From assembly GCA_030560485.1 (NCBI GenBank), contig JAKTTS010000007.1, forward strand, positions 1 through 64,000: DNA of 64,000 nucleotides, written 5' to 3'. The notes beneath the pieces were generated by a model that made no database searches, was not told where the DNA came from, and worked only from the letters and a program-made list of their open reading frames with translations. The position numbers and the translations under genes are program-made. Source of the stretch: Ascoidea tarda (nom. inval.) (Eukaryota > Ascomycota > Saccharomycetes > Ascoideales > Ascoideaceae). Below, in pieces: positions 10,221 to 19,031 of the stretch (positions are counted from its first letter, which is position 1; every line of letters starts with the position of its first letter).

Positions 10221-10973
10221 TTTCTTCAAACCATCCACCCTTTTTTTATTCTTTTTTGTTTATCAGCATTTCTTTTTAATTCTCTTTGAAAATGTTAAAA
10301 TTTTCATTCGTTCTCTTTTGAGTTTAATTTACTTAAGATAAAGGATCTTTACTATTTTTTTTATTTGTTTATTTGTTTATACTGTTATATATCATTTTAA
10401 TTATACCATGTTGTATCACGCTTGATTGCTTTACATTTTTCTTTATTCTTGTAGTCTAATCCTTTTTCAAAACTTAATTGGAAAAAGAAAAAGAAAAAGA
10501 AAAATAACTATTGTTAATCTATTAATAGTGAAACACTATAGAAATAAAATACAGAAGAGTCCAAGTATTTAAATCATAAAATATTATTTTTTTAAACTAA
10601 CTATCTAAATAAGGAAATAAAAAAACTCAAAAACATTTTTTGACAAGCAGTAAAAAACAGTGATAATAATGAAAAACATATAAAAAATGAATTGGTTTAA
10701 ACGAAAAAAGAGCGAGATAATCAATAAAGCATTGGAATATAACAAAAAAACAAAACGAATAACAAACTAGCAAAAAATAAAACAATTGAAAAAAACAGAT
10801 AACTAAGGTAACTATGTTTAATAAATGAATTTAAACAACAAATGATATAGGGAGGGTTTTTTTTTAAAAAAAACAAAAATGGAACAGTAGATGGAATGAA
10901 AACCAAACAAATTAACTAAGCATAATATACAAAAATAATCTAAAACAAAATTAAATCAGCAAAAAAAAACAAT
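10221..10973. other. Convergent 3' intergenic region
   Basis: A spacer between the 3' ends of the permease and the putative GPI protein. It is strongly A/T-skewed, with A-rich runs from about 10,470 onward. Short frames here are low-complexity and unsupported. I see nothing else. Confidence 0.65.
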
Positions 10974-11615
10974 TCATAAGAAAACAAAAAACAAAACCAG
11001 TGACAAAAATATGTAAGGACATAAATCGAAAAACATAAAATTCTTCTTTTCTTTAATATTAAATAAACCTTTAGGAAAATTTAAACTAGCAGCGCCATTT
11101 TCACTAGAGGTAGAGTAATCAAAAAATGTTCTATTGCCATCAAGCTGGAAAGTAGATGGTAAAGAACCTAAAACTGGAGTCTCATTGGTGACTGTTTTAG
11201 TAGAAATTAAACTGCTAAAAGAAATCTTGGTGCTTGTCATCACATAGATAGAAAAACTGGAATAATTTGTATCAGAAGAACCTTTTGAAACTGTAGCAAA
11301 GTATATTGATCTTAATATTTCTGAAAAATTAAGCTCTTTAGATGATTCTGTCGGTCCTAGCGACCTGTTAAATGTTTGTGTTTGCGTAGATGATGCTGGC
11401 AATTGTGTAGACTGGTTAATCAAATTGTTTTCTTTACCTGCTATTTTGTTGCACAAGGAATACTTCTGCCTTTCGTCCTCATCGATGACAGTTTGTGGAT
11501 CATTAGGTGGTAAATATGATCCGCATAGTAGAGTTGTTGAAATTGTTTCTGTTTGCACTTCAGCTGAAACCAAAAGCAGAAGTAAAATTAGATTCAAGTA
11601 GAGTAATAGTTTCAT
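10974..11615 (-). CDS. Orphan secreted, probably GPI-anchored glycoprotein
   Basis: A 213-aa protein I cannot place in a family. The N-terminus is a clear signal peptide (MKLLLYLNLILLLLLVSAE). The middle is Ser/Thr-rich with six N-glycosylation sequons (NQS, NRS, NFS, NYS, NET, NRT). The C-terminus is a hydrophobic tail (FFDLCPYIFLSLVLFFVFL) that runs to the end, preceded by small residues (SENGAASLN) that could hold a GPI omega site. Four cysteines are visible, two of them in the N-terminal part of the mature chain. The layout suggests a cell-surface or cell-wall protein. If the tail is not cleaved it could be a type I membrane protein. It lies head-to-tail downstream of ATG22. Confidence 0.5.
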   Translation of the reverse strand: MKLLLYLNLILLLLLVSAEVQTETISTTLLCGSYLPPNDPQTVIDEDERQKYSLCNKIAGKENNLINQSTQLPASSTQTQTFNRSLGPTESSKELNFSEILRSIYFATVSKGSSDTNYSSFSIYVMTSTKISFSSLISTKTVTNETPVLGSLPSTFQLDGNRTFFDYSTSSENGAASLNFPKGLFNIKEKKNFMFFDLCPYIFLSLVLFFVFL

Positions 11616-11941
11616 TTTGCTTGAACAATAAAACAGAGAGAAAATACTCTACTTTTATGAAAAAAAATCAGGTATTAAAGCACAGACAAAAACGCAGTAA
11701 GTTAAAAAAAGACCATCAATCCGACCCGAATACAAAAATAAATTGGGACTTAAACCTAGTCGGAATTCAATGTTCCGGAAATCCCTTTTAGGTGTGATCA
11801 AGTTTCCATATTCATCCACTGAGAATGCTCACCAAATTCACTTACATGGAAAGTTCAATTTCTGTTAATATTAGTCTATTTAAGCGAAAGTCGCTGAACG
11901 AATCCTATATAATACAGCACAAAGTTTTTTTTATATGGGTT
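11616..11941. other. Promoter of the putative GPI protein and 3' end of ATG22
   Basis: A 326-base spacer between two minus-strand genes. A TATATAA string lies at 11906-11912. No gene or other element is recognised. Confidence 0.55.
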
Positions 11942-13708
11942 CTATTGTTGATAGTGGGTGACTCGAAAAGCTCCATCTGTTAATTCTTCATGTAATAACT
12001 CCTCATCTTCAAACTCTGAGGCATCTCTTTTTCCTCTCTCTAAGTTTAAAAGCCAAAAAACTGGCAAACTAATTACTAACAAGATCCACAAAAACCAAAA
12101 ACAGTACCTAATATTGTGGGTTTTATCTGTTATTAGCCCGCTAATTATAGGCCCGACGATTGAACTACCTTTGTCAGTAACTGCAAACAATGCAAAAAAC
12201 AAGGATTCTCTACCTCTTGGAATCAACAATGAAAATAATGATCGAGAAATAGTAGATAATCCTCCCAATGATATTCCATACCACATTGCTAATAAATACA
12301 TTTCACCCTTATGCTGAAGTCCAATATTATCAAAATAAAAACCAAGAATTCCATAAAATGGAATCATCGATGACCAAATTATAATTAGAATCAATGTCAT
12401 TTTCAAATTCAACTTAAAATACAGTTGAACAAAGTGTGGTATTATCAACGTTCCAAAAATTGCAGCAATAATAGCTATTACGCCAATTATGGCTAACTCG
12501 GGAGTAGTCATATTTAGCTCTGTTTTTGAAAATAGAATTGCTGCAGAATTTATCGTTGTAATGGAATCACTTATTATAAACCAACCAATCAAAAAAATGC
12601 AAACGTCTTTTAATAGTTTAATTTTTTTAAAAGCTGTCAAGAGATTAAGCCATCCAATTTGGATATATTCAAAAAATGTGATTTTTCTATTATTGTTTGT
12701 AAGAGGTATGAGATCAGGGTCTATCTCTCGAGATTTTAATAAAAAAATTATTGGAAATTGGAAGGTAAGCCACCAACACCCAATAAATAATAATGCATAT
12801 TGAATGGAAAGGGTCGATGACCCAGTTTTTAGCACAATAAGAATTGATATTAATTGAACAATAAAAGCTGCAGAATAGCCCAACCCAGATCCTAAACCAG
12901 AAATTTTAGATGATATCAAACCTTTCTGTATTGTTAATTTGCCCTCAATTTTTATTTGATCGTTCAAAGATAATTCTGAACTTTGAACTAATTTCTTATT
13001 TAGTTTTGAGATTTTATAATTGTTTGATACTAGTACCGGCAAAATTGAGTTTCCACAGACATTGACTACTCCAAAGCATGAATTTGATAAAACACAATAA
13101 AAGGCAGATAAAAGCAAAAATTTATAGTTTAAAAAATACATTAAAATTGTAGAGACTGCTCCTAAAAACCCACTAATCACTAAAACTGGCTTTTTGTAAT
13201 TTCCTCGATCAGCAAAACCAGTTATAGAAATAACTAGTAAGGTCTGCACAAATACTGAAAATGCAAAAGTATACATAGTGAAAGATGAAGTATCAACATA
13301 AAATCCTAAAACTTTAACAACACACTGTTTGGCTTTAAATATGTTGAAGGCTAAATCATTTACGTTATCTGGAGGCAAATTTGGATTAGGGATTTCATCA
13401 TTAGGATCATTAGAGGAGACACAAGGAACTAGATGATCATCAAAAAGCACACCGTTATCTCTAGCAAATTGCTCTAACAATAAAGGAATATAAGTTGCAA
13501 TAGCACTTATTATAAAAGGTTCAGCAGCCCAACCATACAGACACCATCCTAGTATCTCTTTTATTGTTGTTGAATCCAGATCGATTGATGTATCGGTTTC
13601 ATCAGAATCATCTTCTGAAGTTCGAGATTCTATAGGAATAAAGTTAGGAAACTCTTCTTGTAAGAGTGGTGTATGCTCATTTGGATTGAATCTACTGGTA
13701 GTTGTCAT
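11942..13708 (-). CDS. ATG22: Vacuolar amino-acid effluxer Atg22
   Basis: Atg22 is a vacuolar membrane transporter of the major facilitator superfamily. It exports amino acids released by autophagic breakdown, with Avt3 and Avt4. The 588-aa protein has the family opening EILGWCLYGWAAEPFI (about residues 51-66), an internal region with ~12 hydrophobic helices and the conserved FGTLIIPH and SRSLFSLLIPRGRES motifs. It is somewhat longer than S. cerevisiae Atg22 (528 aa), partly from a luminal loop after helix 1. The N-terminus carries EHTPLLQEE (residues 11-19), an acidic dileucine-like motif fitting AP-3 sorting to the vacuole. The start is the first ATG. Confidence 0.95.
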   Translation of the reverse strand: MTTTSRFNPNEHTPLLQEEFPNFIPIESRTSEDDSDETDTSIDLDSTTIKEILGWCLYGWAAEPFIISAIATYIPLLLEQFARDNGVLFDDHLVPCVSSNDPNDEIPNPNLPPDNVNDLAFNIFKAKQCVVKVLGFYVDTSSFTMYTFAFSVFVQTLLVISITGFADRGNYKKPVLVISGFLGAVSTILMYFLNYKFLLLSAFYCVLSNSCFGVVNVCGNSILPVLVSNNYKISKLNKKLVQSSELSLNDQIKIEGKLTIQKGLISSKISGLGSGLGYSAAFIVQLISILIVLKTGSSTLSIQYALLFIGCWWLTFQFPIIFLLKSREIDPDLIPLTNNNRKITFFEYIQIGWLNLLTAFKKIKLLKDVCIFLIGWFIISDSITTINSAAILFSKTELNMTTPELAIIGVIAIIAAIFGTLIIPHFVQLYFKLNLKMTLILIIIWSSMIPFYGILGFYFDNIGLQHKGEMYLLAMWYGISLGGLSTISRSLFSLLIPRGRESLFFALFAVTDKGSSIVGPIISGLITDKTHNIRYCFWFLWILLVISLPVFWLLNLERGKRDASEFEDEELLHEELTDGAFRVTHYQQ

Positions 13709-14082
13709 GAAAATACGTTAACTTTTCAGATTAAAGTAAGCTTTTAAAAAGGATTTTATTCTGTTTAATTTAATTAAGATAAAGTTATATTGATGAATAT
13801 CAAATTAATTTGAACATGATTCTGTTAATTGGTTAAATAAAGCTTGAGCCTGAATCCATTGAGTTGATTAGATGTATTGGATAACCCTTCAAAAAAAAGA
13901 AAGGGGTCTGAGACAAGGGGTTACGATGGCTGGTTCTGGCAGCAGTTCCGGTAACAATTCGAAATGATGCAGCTACGTAAAACGTCGTATAATATTGCGA
14001 AAAGGAAAAATTGAAATGTGATCGGTCACGCATTCACGAGAATTTCGCTTTTCGAAGAAATTTCTCTTTCCAAAAATTTCCA

Positions 14083-14090
14083 TTACCCGG
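14083..14090 (+). promoter_or_regulatory. Reb1-type site TTACCCGG
   Basis: An exact match to the core bound by the yeast general regulatory factor Reb1 (TTACCCG), in the region upstream of ATG22. In yeasts such sites set nucleosome-free regions or stop transcription. Confidence 0.5.
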
Positions 14091-14812
14091 GTTTAGCATC
14101 AATCGCCAGTCCTTTTTAACTCAGTCCATTTGTGCACCATTTTCTTCGACTGAACAAATGTTTGATGTTTGACCACCTCTGAATACTAGATGTAAAAGAC
14201 AAGAAAAGATCAATGAAATAAATCTCACAAAAAGAAAAAACATGTTATTTAAGATGTATTTTTCTACAGTTTTTCTTCTTTCCAGAAATAATTACTGCCA
14301 CCATTACTTCCAAAGCACCACTTAAAAATCCTCAAATTCATATTGTTCTATTAGTGCTGGTTCACAAAAGGATTTTGGTAAAATATCTTTTAATTCTGTA
14401 AAATAGAAGTTTACATTTAAAAAGCTTGGTTGTTAACTCTAATGCTTTTTTTTTCTAGAATTCATAACTACAATTAAAAAGAAAGAAGTACAATAAATTT
14501 ATAAATTGTAATTAGTTGCACTAATTGGAGTAATTGAAGTAATTGTAGCAAACTGTAGTAATTGTGATGTTATAGATATTATCAAAAGAAATATGACTTT
14601 GAGACCAAAAAATAGAGAAGACTTTCTTTTTTTTCTTTATTTCTTTATTTCAAAGAATAACAAAAATCTAAAAAAAATGATTATTTTCTATTACTTTGCT
14701 TTTAGGTTGGTCACAGGAATTTCTAGAACTCTTGCTAATACTAAAATTGCTGACATTTGATTGAAAAATGATGTGGAAAGACAAAGAGAGCAAACAAATT
14801 AAAGTACTATGA

Positions 14813-14843
14813 CCGGGTAAAGCAGATGATAATAACCGGGTAA
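14813..14843 (-). promoter_or_regulatory. Paired Reb1-type sites
   Basis: CCGGGTAA occurs at 14,813-14,820 and again at 14,836-14,843, so the starts are 23 bases apart (about two helical turns). Both are in the same orientation and are the complement of the Reb1 core. No gene start is obvious next to them, so they may mark an unseen transcript or a boundary. Confidence 0.5.
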
Positions 14844-16638
14844 AATTTTTAGTATTTTCCTTTTTCATCTATTCAAATCACCAATCCTAAATTTGTCACG
14901 TAACTATATAGTTTTTGAAGATTACTCGTTATGATGTTATATATTGGATATGATTACGTTATTTTTAGTTACTTACAATACTAATATTTCAGTTAAAAAA
15001 TTAAAAGGGTTTACTGTTTTTATGATAAAAAATTAAAATGAAAAATTTGTTACGATCGGACCATACACAAACAAAGTGGATGAAATAATTCTTTCAGTAT
15101 CAGTTGATAAGTTATTGCTATACACAATACTTTATTTTCTGTTGAACTGTTTTAAAATATAAAAGTGAATGGAATTAGAGATTTTCAGTTTGAATGGATA
15201 ATCTTTAGACTCTTTTTATTCGTCTCAAAGATAAACAAGATAATCAATTTGCGATATTAATTTTGTTGGTCACAAACAATTATGATTTATGCTACACATT
15301 TATTTTAAATTTTTTTATCTTTGCGACTGGGCTATAATTTTGCTAGAAAAGTTAGAAAATTTTTGACTACTTTGAAAATTAGCTCGATAACTAAAAGAGA
15401 AAAAAGAGAAGACAAGTCAGCATTGAGACTTTTTTTTACAAGGCCAACAAAGTTTTGGGGAAAAATTATTTATTAAGTTGCGAAAATACCATATGATAAG
15501 TTATTCTAATGGCTCGCAGTTTTATCTTAAATTCAAGGCTGGAGCAAAATCGGAATCCAAATTTGACAAATGATGTGATTTAAAATGGCCAAACTTGAGT
15601 TTTAATGTTGAAGTTGGTTTTGCCACCAATAATCTATTCCATGTTTTGGTTTAGCTGGTCACTTTATTCCTGCTAACTGAGACCTTTAATTCTGAATTAA
15701 TTGAATGTTTTTTGCTATCTTTATTAGGTTAAAAGAATACAAATGCAGTTTAAATTAATATTTGTTTCAAGAGAAGTTTTTTTCAAACTCTCTCCTTTTT
15801 TTTTTAGTTTTTCAATTTTATTACTTTTTATTAGTCTATACTTTTTTCTAAGCATGTTATTCGCTAGGAAACATGGCTCTAGCTAGTTGTTTTTTGAAAA
15901 ATTGCCCAAGAATTGTTTTGTATTTGTTAAGAAAAATTTTTTTGTTTCCATTTTTTCCCGAAATAGAAGGTTTTTTTTTGTTTCTTAACAAGAGCTTAAT
16001 CGATTCGGAAAATTGAAAATTGAAATTTTTCTATTACTTTTACCATGTTGCTTGTATATTAAAAATTTTATTTAACAACTACTCTATGTTAATCTTTTTT
16101 TATGAATTGTTTTACAAATGTTTTTTATTAAAACAATTTTTCGAGTTTTTATTTAATTTGGTAAGTGTAAACAGTTAGTTTTTTAAATATAAGTCAAAGA
16201 AATACATGGTCTTTTTTTAACTGACACCAAAGGGAGAGGGCAAATTTTTATTTTTTGATTAGTATTTATGTTTACACTGAATCTTTTAATAAAATTATTT
16301 TACATTTATACTTGAATTCACCTTACTCTTTGGTATAAATTTATTATAATGATGAATGAAAAGTTCCTAGCTACTTTCAGATGTTGGAAGAAGCTTTAGG
16401 TGTTCTAATGGAGAGCCTAAACTTTTTGCATTCTTCAAAGATTAATAAATTGATTTTTGTTGTTAAAATCATTTTTATTTAAGAAATATGATTTCCCACC
16501 TTTGTATAAACGATTTAATAAATAAAATGGCACAGAAAGTTTTTACTTGAGATCAAAGAGGTGTTGATGAAAAAAATTACCACTTGACAACCCTTTTGGA
16601 TGTAGTTATCATTAGAATCAAAGTTTCATGCTGGTAAT

Positions 16639-16736
16639 ATAGGTTATTATCACTATTATCACTATTATCATTACTGTTATTATTATTACTGTTATTATTA
16701 TTATTGTTATTATTATTATTGTTATTATTGTTATTA
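16639..16736. repeat. (TTA/TTG/TCA)n trinucleotide microsatellite
   Basis: About 100 bases of TTA triplets mixed with TTG, TCA and CTG. Read on the minus strand it would encode Asn with some Ser and Asp, like the Asn tracts inside coding regions elsewhere in the window, but no open frame extends on either side. Confidence 0.85.
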
Positions 16737-16785
16737 TAGAAATTAATATTAGTCATTTCCCTTTTAATTTCATTTCAAGTTTAAA

Positions 16786-17495
16786 TGAAAATAAATTATT
16801 CTTTTGAAGAACAATCCGAATATGGGTACATTTAAAAATTACAGATACAAATTGAAAAAAGCATCATCTTCAGGTATGGAGTAGCAACAAGAGAAAAAAC
16901 GTTATCATCGGGGAATCAAGGCAAAGAAAATGATGAAAGAAACAGCATTTTAGCTATCGCAATTGAAAAGATTAAAGTTAAGTATCTATTATGGTGACAG
17001 ATCTCTTGATTGTAAGTAGTTTAAGGTAATATTACAACAATAAGACAATAATAAGAAGGAAAAGGTTCAATAAATTCTGCTTTACACTTGGAATTAAGAA
17101 TTTTCACAAACAAGATAATATAAATTAGAAATAATGAGTTATATGCTTCCTGGAGTGATTGTTTAACCTAAAAAACTTTAATCAGATGAAGAAGCAAAAG
17201 CTTCATTTCTTTTTCAAGTGATACCAGATGGTTAGATGAGTTATTGAATATTTTATTTTTTGTAATGATAATCAATAAATGTTTATTGAAATGGATGGTT
17301 TATACTAAAACCAAAAAAATGTTTTTGAGGAAGCAAAGACAATATAAAATTATGTAAATACTTGACCTGAGCTTTTAGGTGCAATTTGACCAGACATTTC
17401 AACCGTTAGCAAAAGCCGCTGAAAAGATGGGACTTAAAGAATTAAGAAATGATGATATTTTAATAATATTGGAGGATTTCTACAAAATTAATTAA
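16786..17495 (+). pseudogene. Fragmented or multi-exon gene of unknown family
   Basis: Three blocks read as protein on the plus strand. From the ATG at 16,786 one frame gives MKINYSFEEQSEYGYI, an in-frame TAA, then IEKSIIFRYGVATREKTLSS and ERNSILAIAIEKIK. A second block near 17,185-17,235 gives DEEAKASFLFQVIPD, preceded by a possible 3' splice site. The third, after a TTTTAG at about 17,380, gives QFDQTFQPLAKAAEKM, then LKELRNDDILIILEDFYKIN and a stop at 17,495. I could not find splice sites that join all blocks in frame, so a decayed gene is the simpler reading. A short intron-rich gene is the alternative. Confidence 0.33.
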
Positions 17496-17975
17496 TTTTG
17501 CAATATATCTTGAGATCCAAGAGTCGGGGGGAATAAAAGAATCAATAAAGATCAATAATTAACAAAACAAAATTACATAAACACAGAAGAAGGTATTGGA
17601 AATCGAGTCACTTGAAGATATGCAACTCTATTTTGAGGTACTGCAATTAGAATTTACGCTAAATCTCTTATTATTAATCAGGATGATTTTCAACATAGCT
17701 ATTTACAATATAATATAGAGATTCAATTTATAATTGTTTAAGAACAAATCATCATTTGTAATAAATAAAGCAATAACAAAATTAAAAATTGAGTGTAGAT
17801 GACAATCAAAAGTAATGGTGATGTAAACCAGAAGTGGTTCTGAACAGAGTTTAAAACAGAGCTTTCGAGTTTTGAGCGAGTGTCTTCTCCAAGTGTTGTT
17901 TAAATTATCTAGTTGATGACATAATAGTGTCCAGTGCTAAAATAAACAAAAATACACTTTACCTAAGAGAAACAT

Positions 17976-18464
17976 TTAATTAGACATAAGAAAGTGGTGT
18001 TTTGTTACCAAGAAGGACTTTTGCCTTAGTTTTGTTTGAAATTTCAAGTTTGTTGGAATTGGCGAAATCTTTCTAGCGAGAATATTGCCAATCTCGCCAA
18101 AACAAACTGGAGCTTGACTTAAAAATGGTGGAAAATCGATATCTGGACATTCACTTTTCAAAACCTCCAAGCAGGAAGCTATTCGCCCTTTAATTTCTCT
18201 ATCGTTTGTTATTTCACATAGTCAGATCATAAGTTGCTTTTTCGCAGTTCACTCACAAAGGCTACCCATAATGGCTACCCCTAGAGTCTGAGCCGGGCCG
18301 TACCTCCAATCCTCCGGTTGAAATCCCTCTGGAAGAGAAACAAAAAACGAGGTCCTATGGGTTATGACTGGGAAGATCACCAATAAATTTGTATCTGTGG
18401 AGGTTCCGTGGGTAGCTACAACGGCGGACAATCTGTGGCAGTTGCTTTTTAGTGTGAAAGATGT
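17976..18464 (-). pseudogene. Possible spliced or broken gene of unknown family
   Basis: On the minus strand a block starting after a TTCTAG (about 18,464) reads TSFTLKSNCHRLSAVVATHG and continues through EGFQPEDWRYGPAQTLGVA to a TGA. The same frame resumes downstream with RIASCLEVLKSECPDIDF and QAPVCFGEIGNILARKISP and stops at 17,976. A 69-base intron at 18,188-18,256 (5' GTGAGT, a CTGAC branch-like motif, 3' AAAG) would join the two parts in frame. No upstream exon with a start codon was found and I do not recognise the protein, so it may be a relic. Confidence 0.33.
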
Positions 18465-19031
18465 CTAGAATTGGAAATGGGAGAGAAACTGTATCTTGGG
18501 TAGTATTGTTTGAATTTGTTTGAACATGATTTTCCCTTTCCTTTTCCTTTTTATACTCTAGCAAGTTAATGTCTTCAATTGGTTATTATTTAACTTAATT
18601 TAAAATCTTAGTTAATATATTTTTTAATCTACTTTCAAGTTACAAAGAAAATTAGGGAAAAAAGTGAATGCTCAAAAAATCAGTACCAAATCAATATCCC
18701 ACTTTTTGTTTTGTTAGCTTATTGTTATTGTGTTATAATTTGGAAGTACTAATCATTTATTTTTTCCTTGAATAAATATAAAATACATAAAAAATATAGA
18801 AGTAAAGAAATAAAAAAGTTAGTTAAAGAACTAAGAGAGGAATATCAACAATTTAAATATAATAAACAAAATGAATTTCAAAAAAAACCATGATTTTAAA
18901 GCCCATAAAGAAAAATTGCAAATATGAAGAAAATTATGAACCAGAAAATAGTGCAAAAAGATAAAAAAAATAATAATAATCCAAATAGAAATAAAGGGGA
19001 AAAAAAGAAAAATTTCATTATCATCACTTAT

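Larger units (their letters stand above)
13709..19031. other. Five-kilobase gene-poor region
   Basis: No conserved intact gene is recognisable between ATG22 and the Ada-type regulator gene. It contains three Reb1-type sites, a long very AT-rich segment (about 14,900-16,600) with no frame worth noting, a (TTA)n microsatellite, and two stretches that read as protein across more than one frame (plus strand 16,786-17,495; minus strand 17,976-18,464). The last ~450 bases are A-rich 3' flank of the regulator gene. A regional centromere, origin or decayed gene cluster are all possible; nothing in the sequence decides it. Confidence 0.65.

Noticed and set aside
13791-13860. Possible C/D snoRNA (TGATGA ... 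CTGA)
   Set aside because: The two boxes are short and common, no terminal stem is formed, and no guide match was recognised.
14880-14960. GTCACGT near 14,896 as a centromere CDEI element
   Set aside because: It lacks the full RTCACRTG core and no CDEIII-like CCGAA block lies at the right distance; point centromeres are not expected in a lineage with complex I.
18249-18431. Resemblance of VVATHGTSTDT to the L-asparaginase THGTDT motif
   Set aside because: Sequence after the motif does not follow the asparaginase pattern and no other asparaginase motif is nearby.
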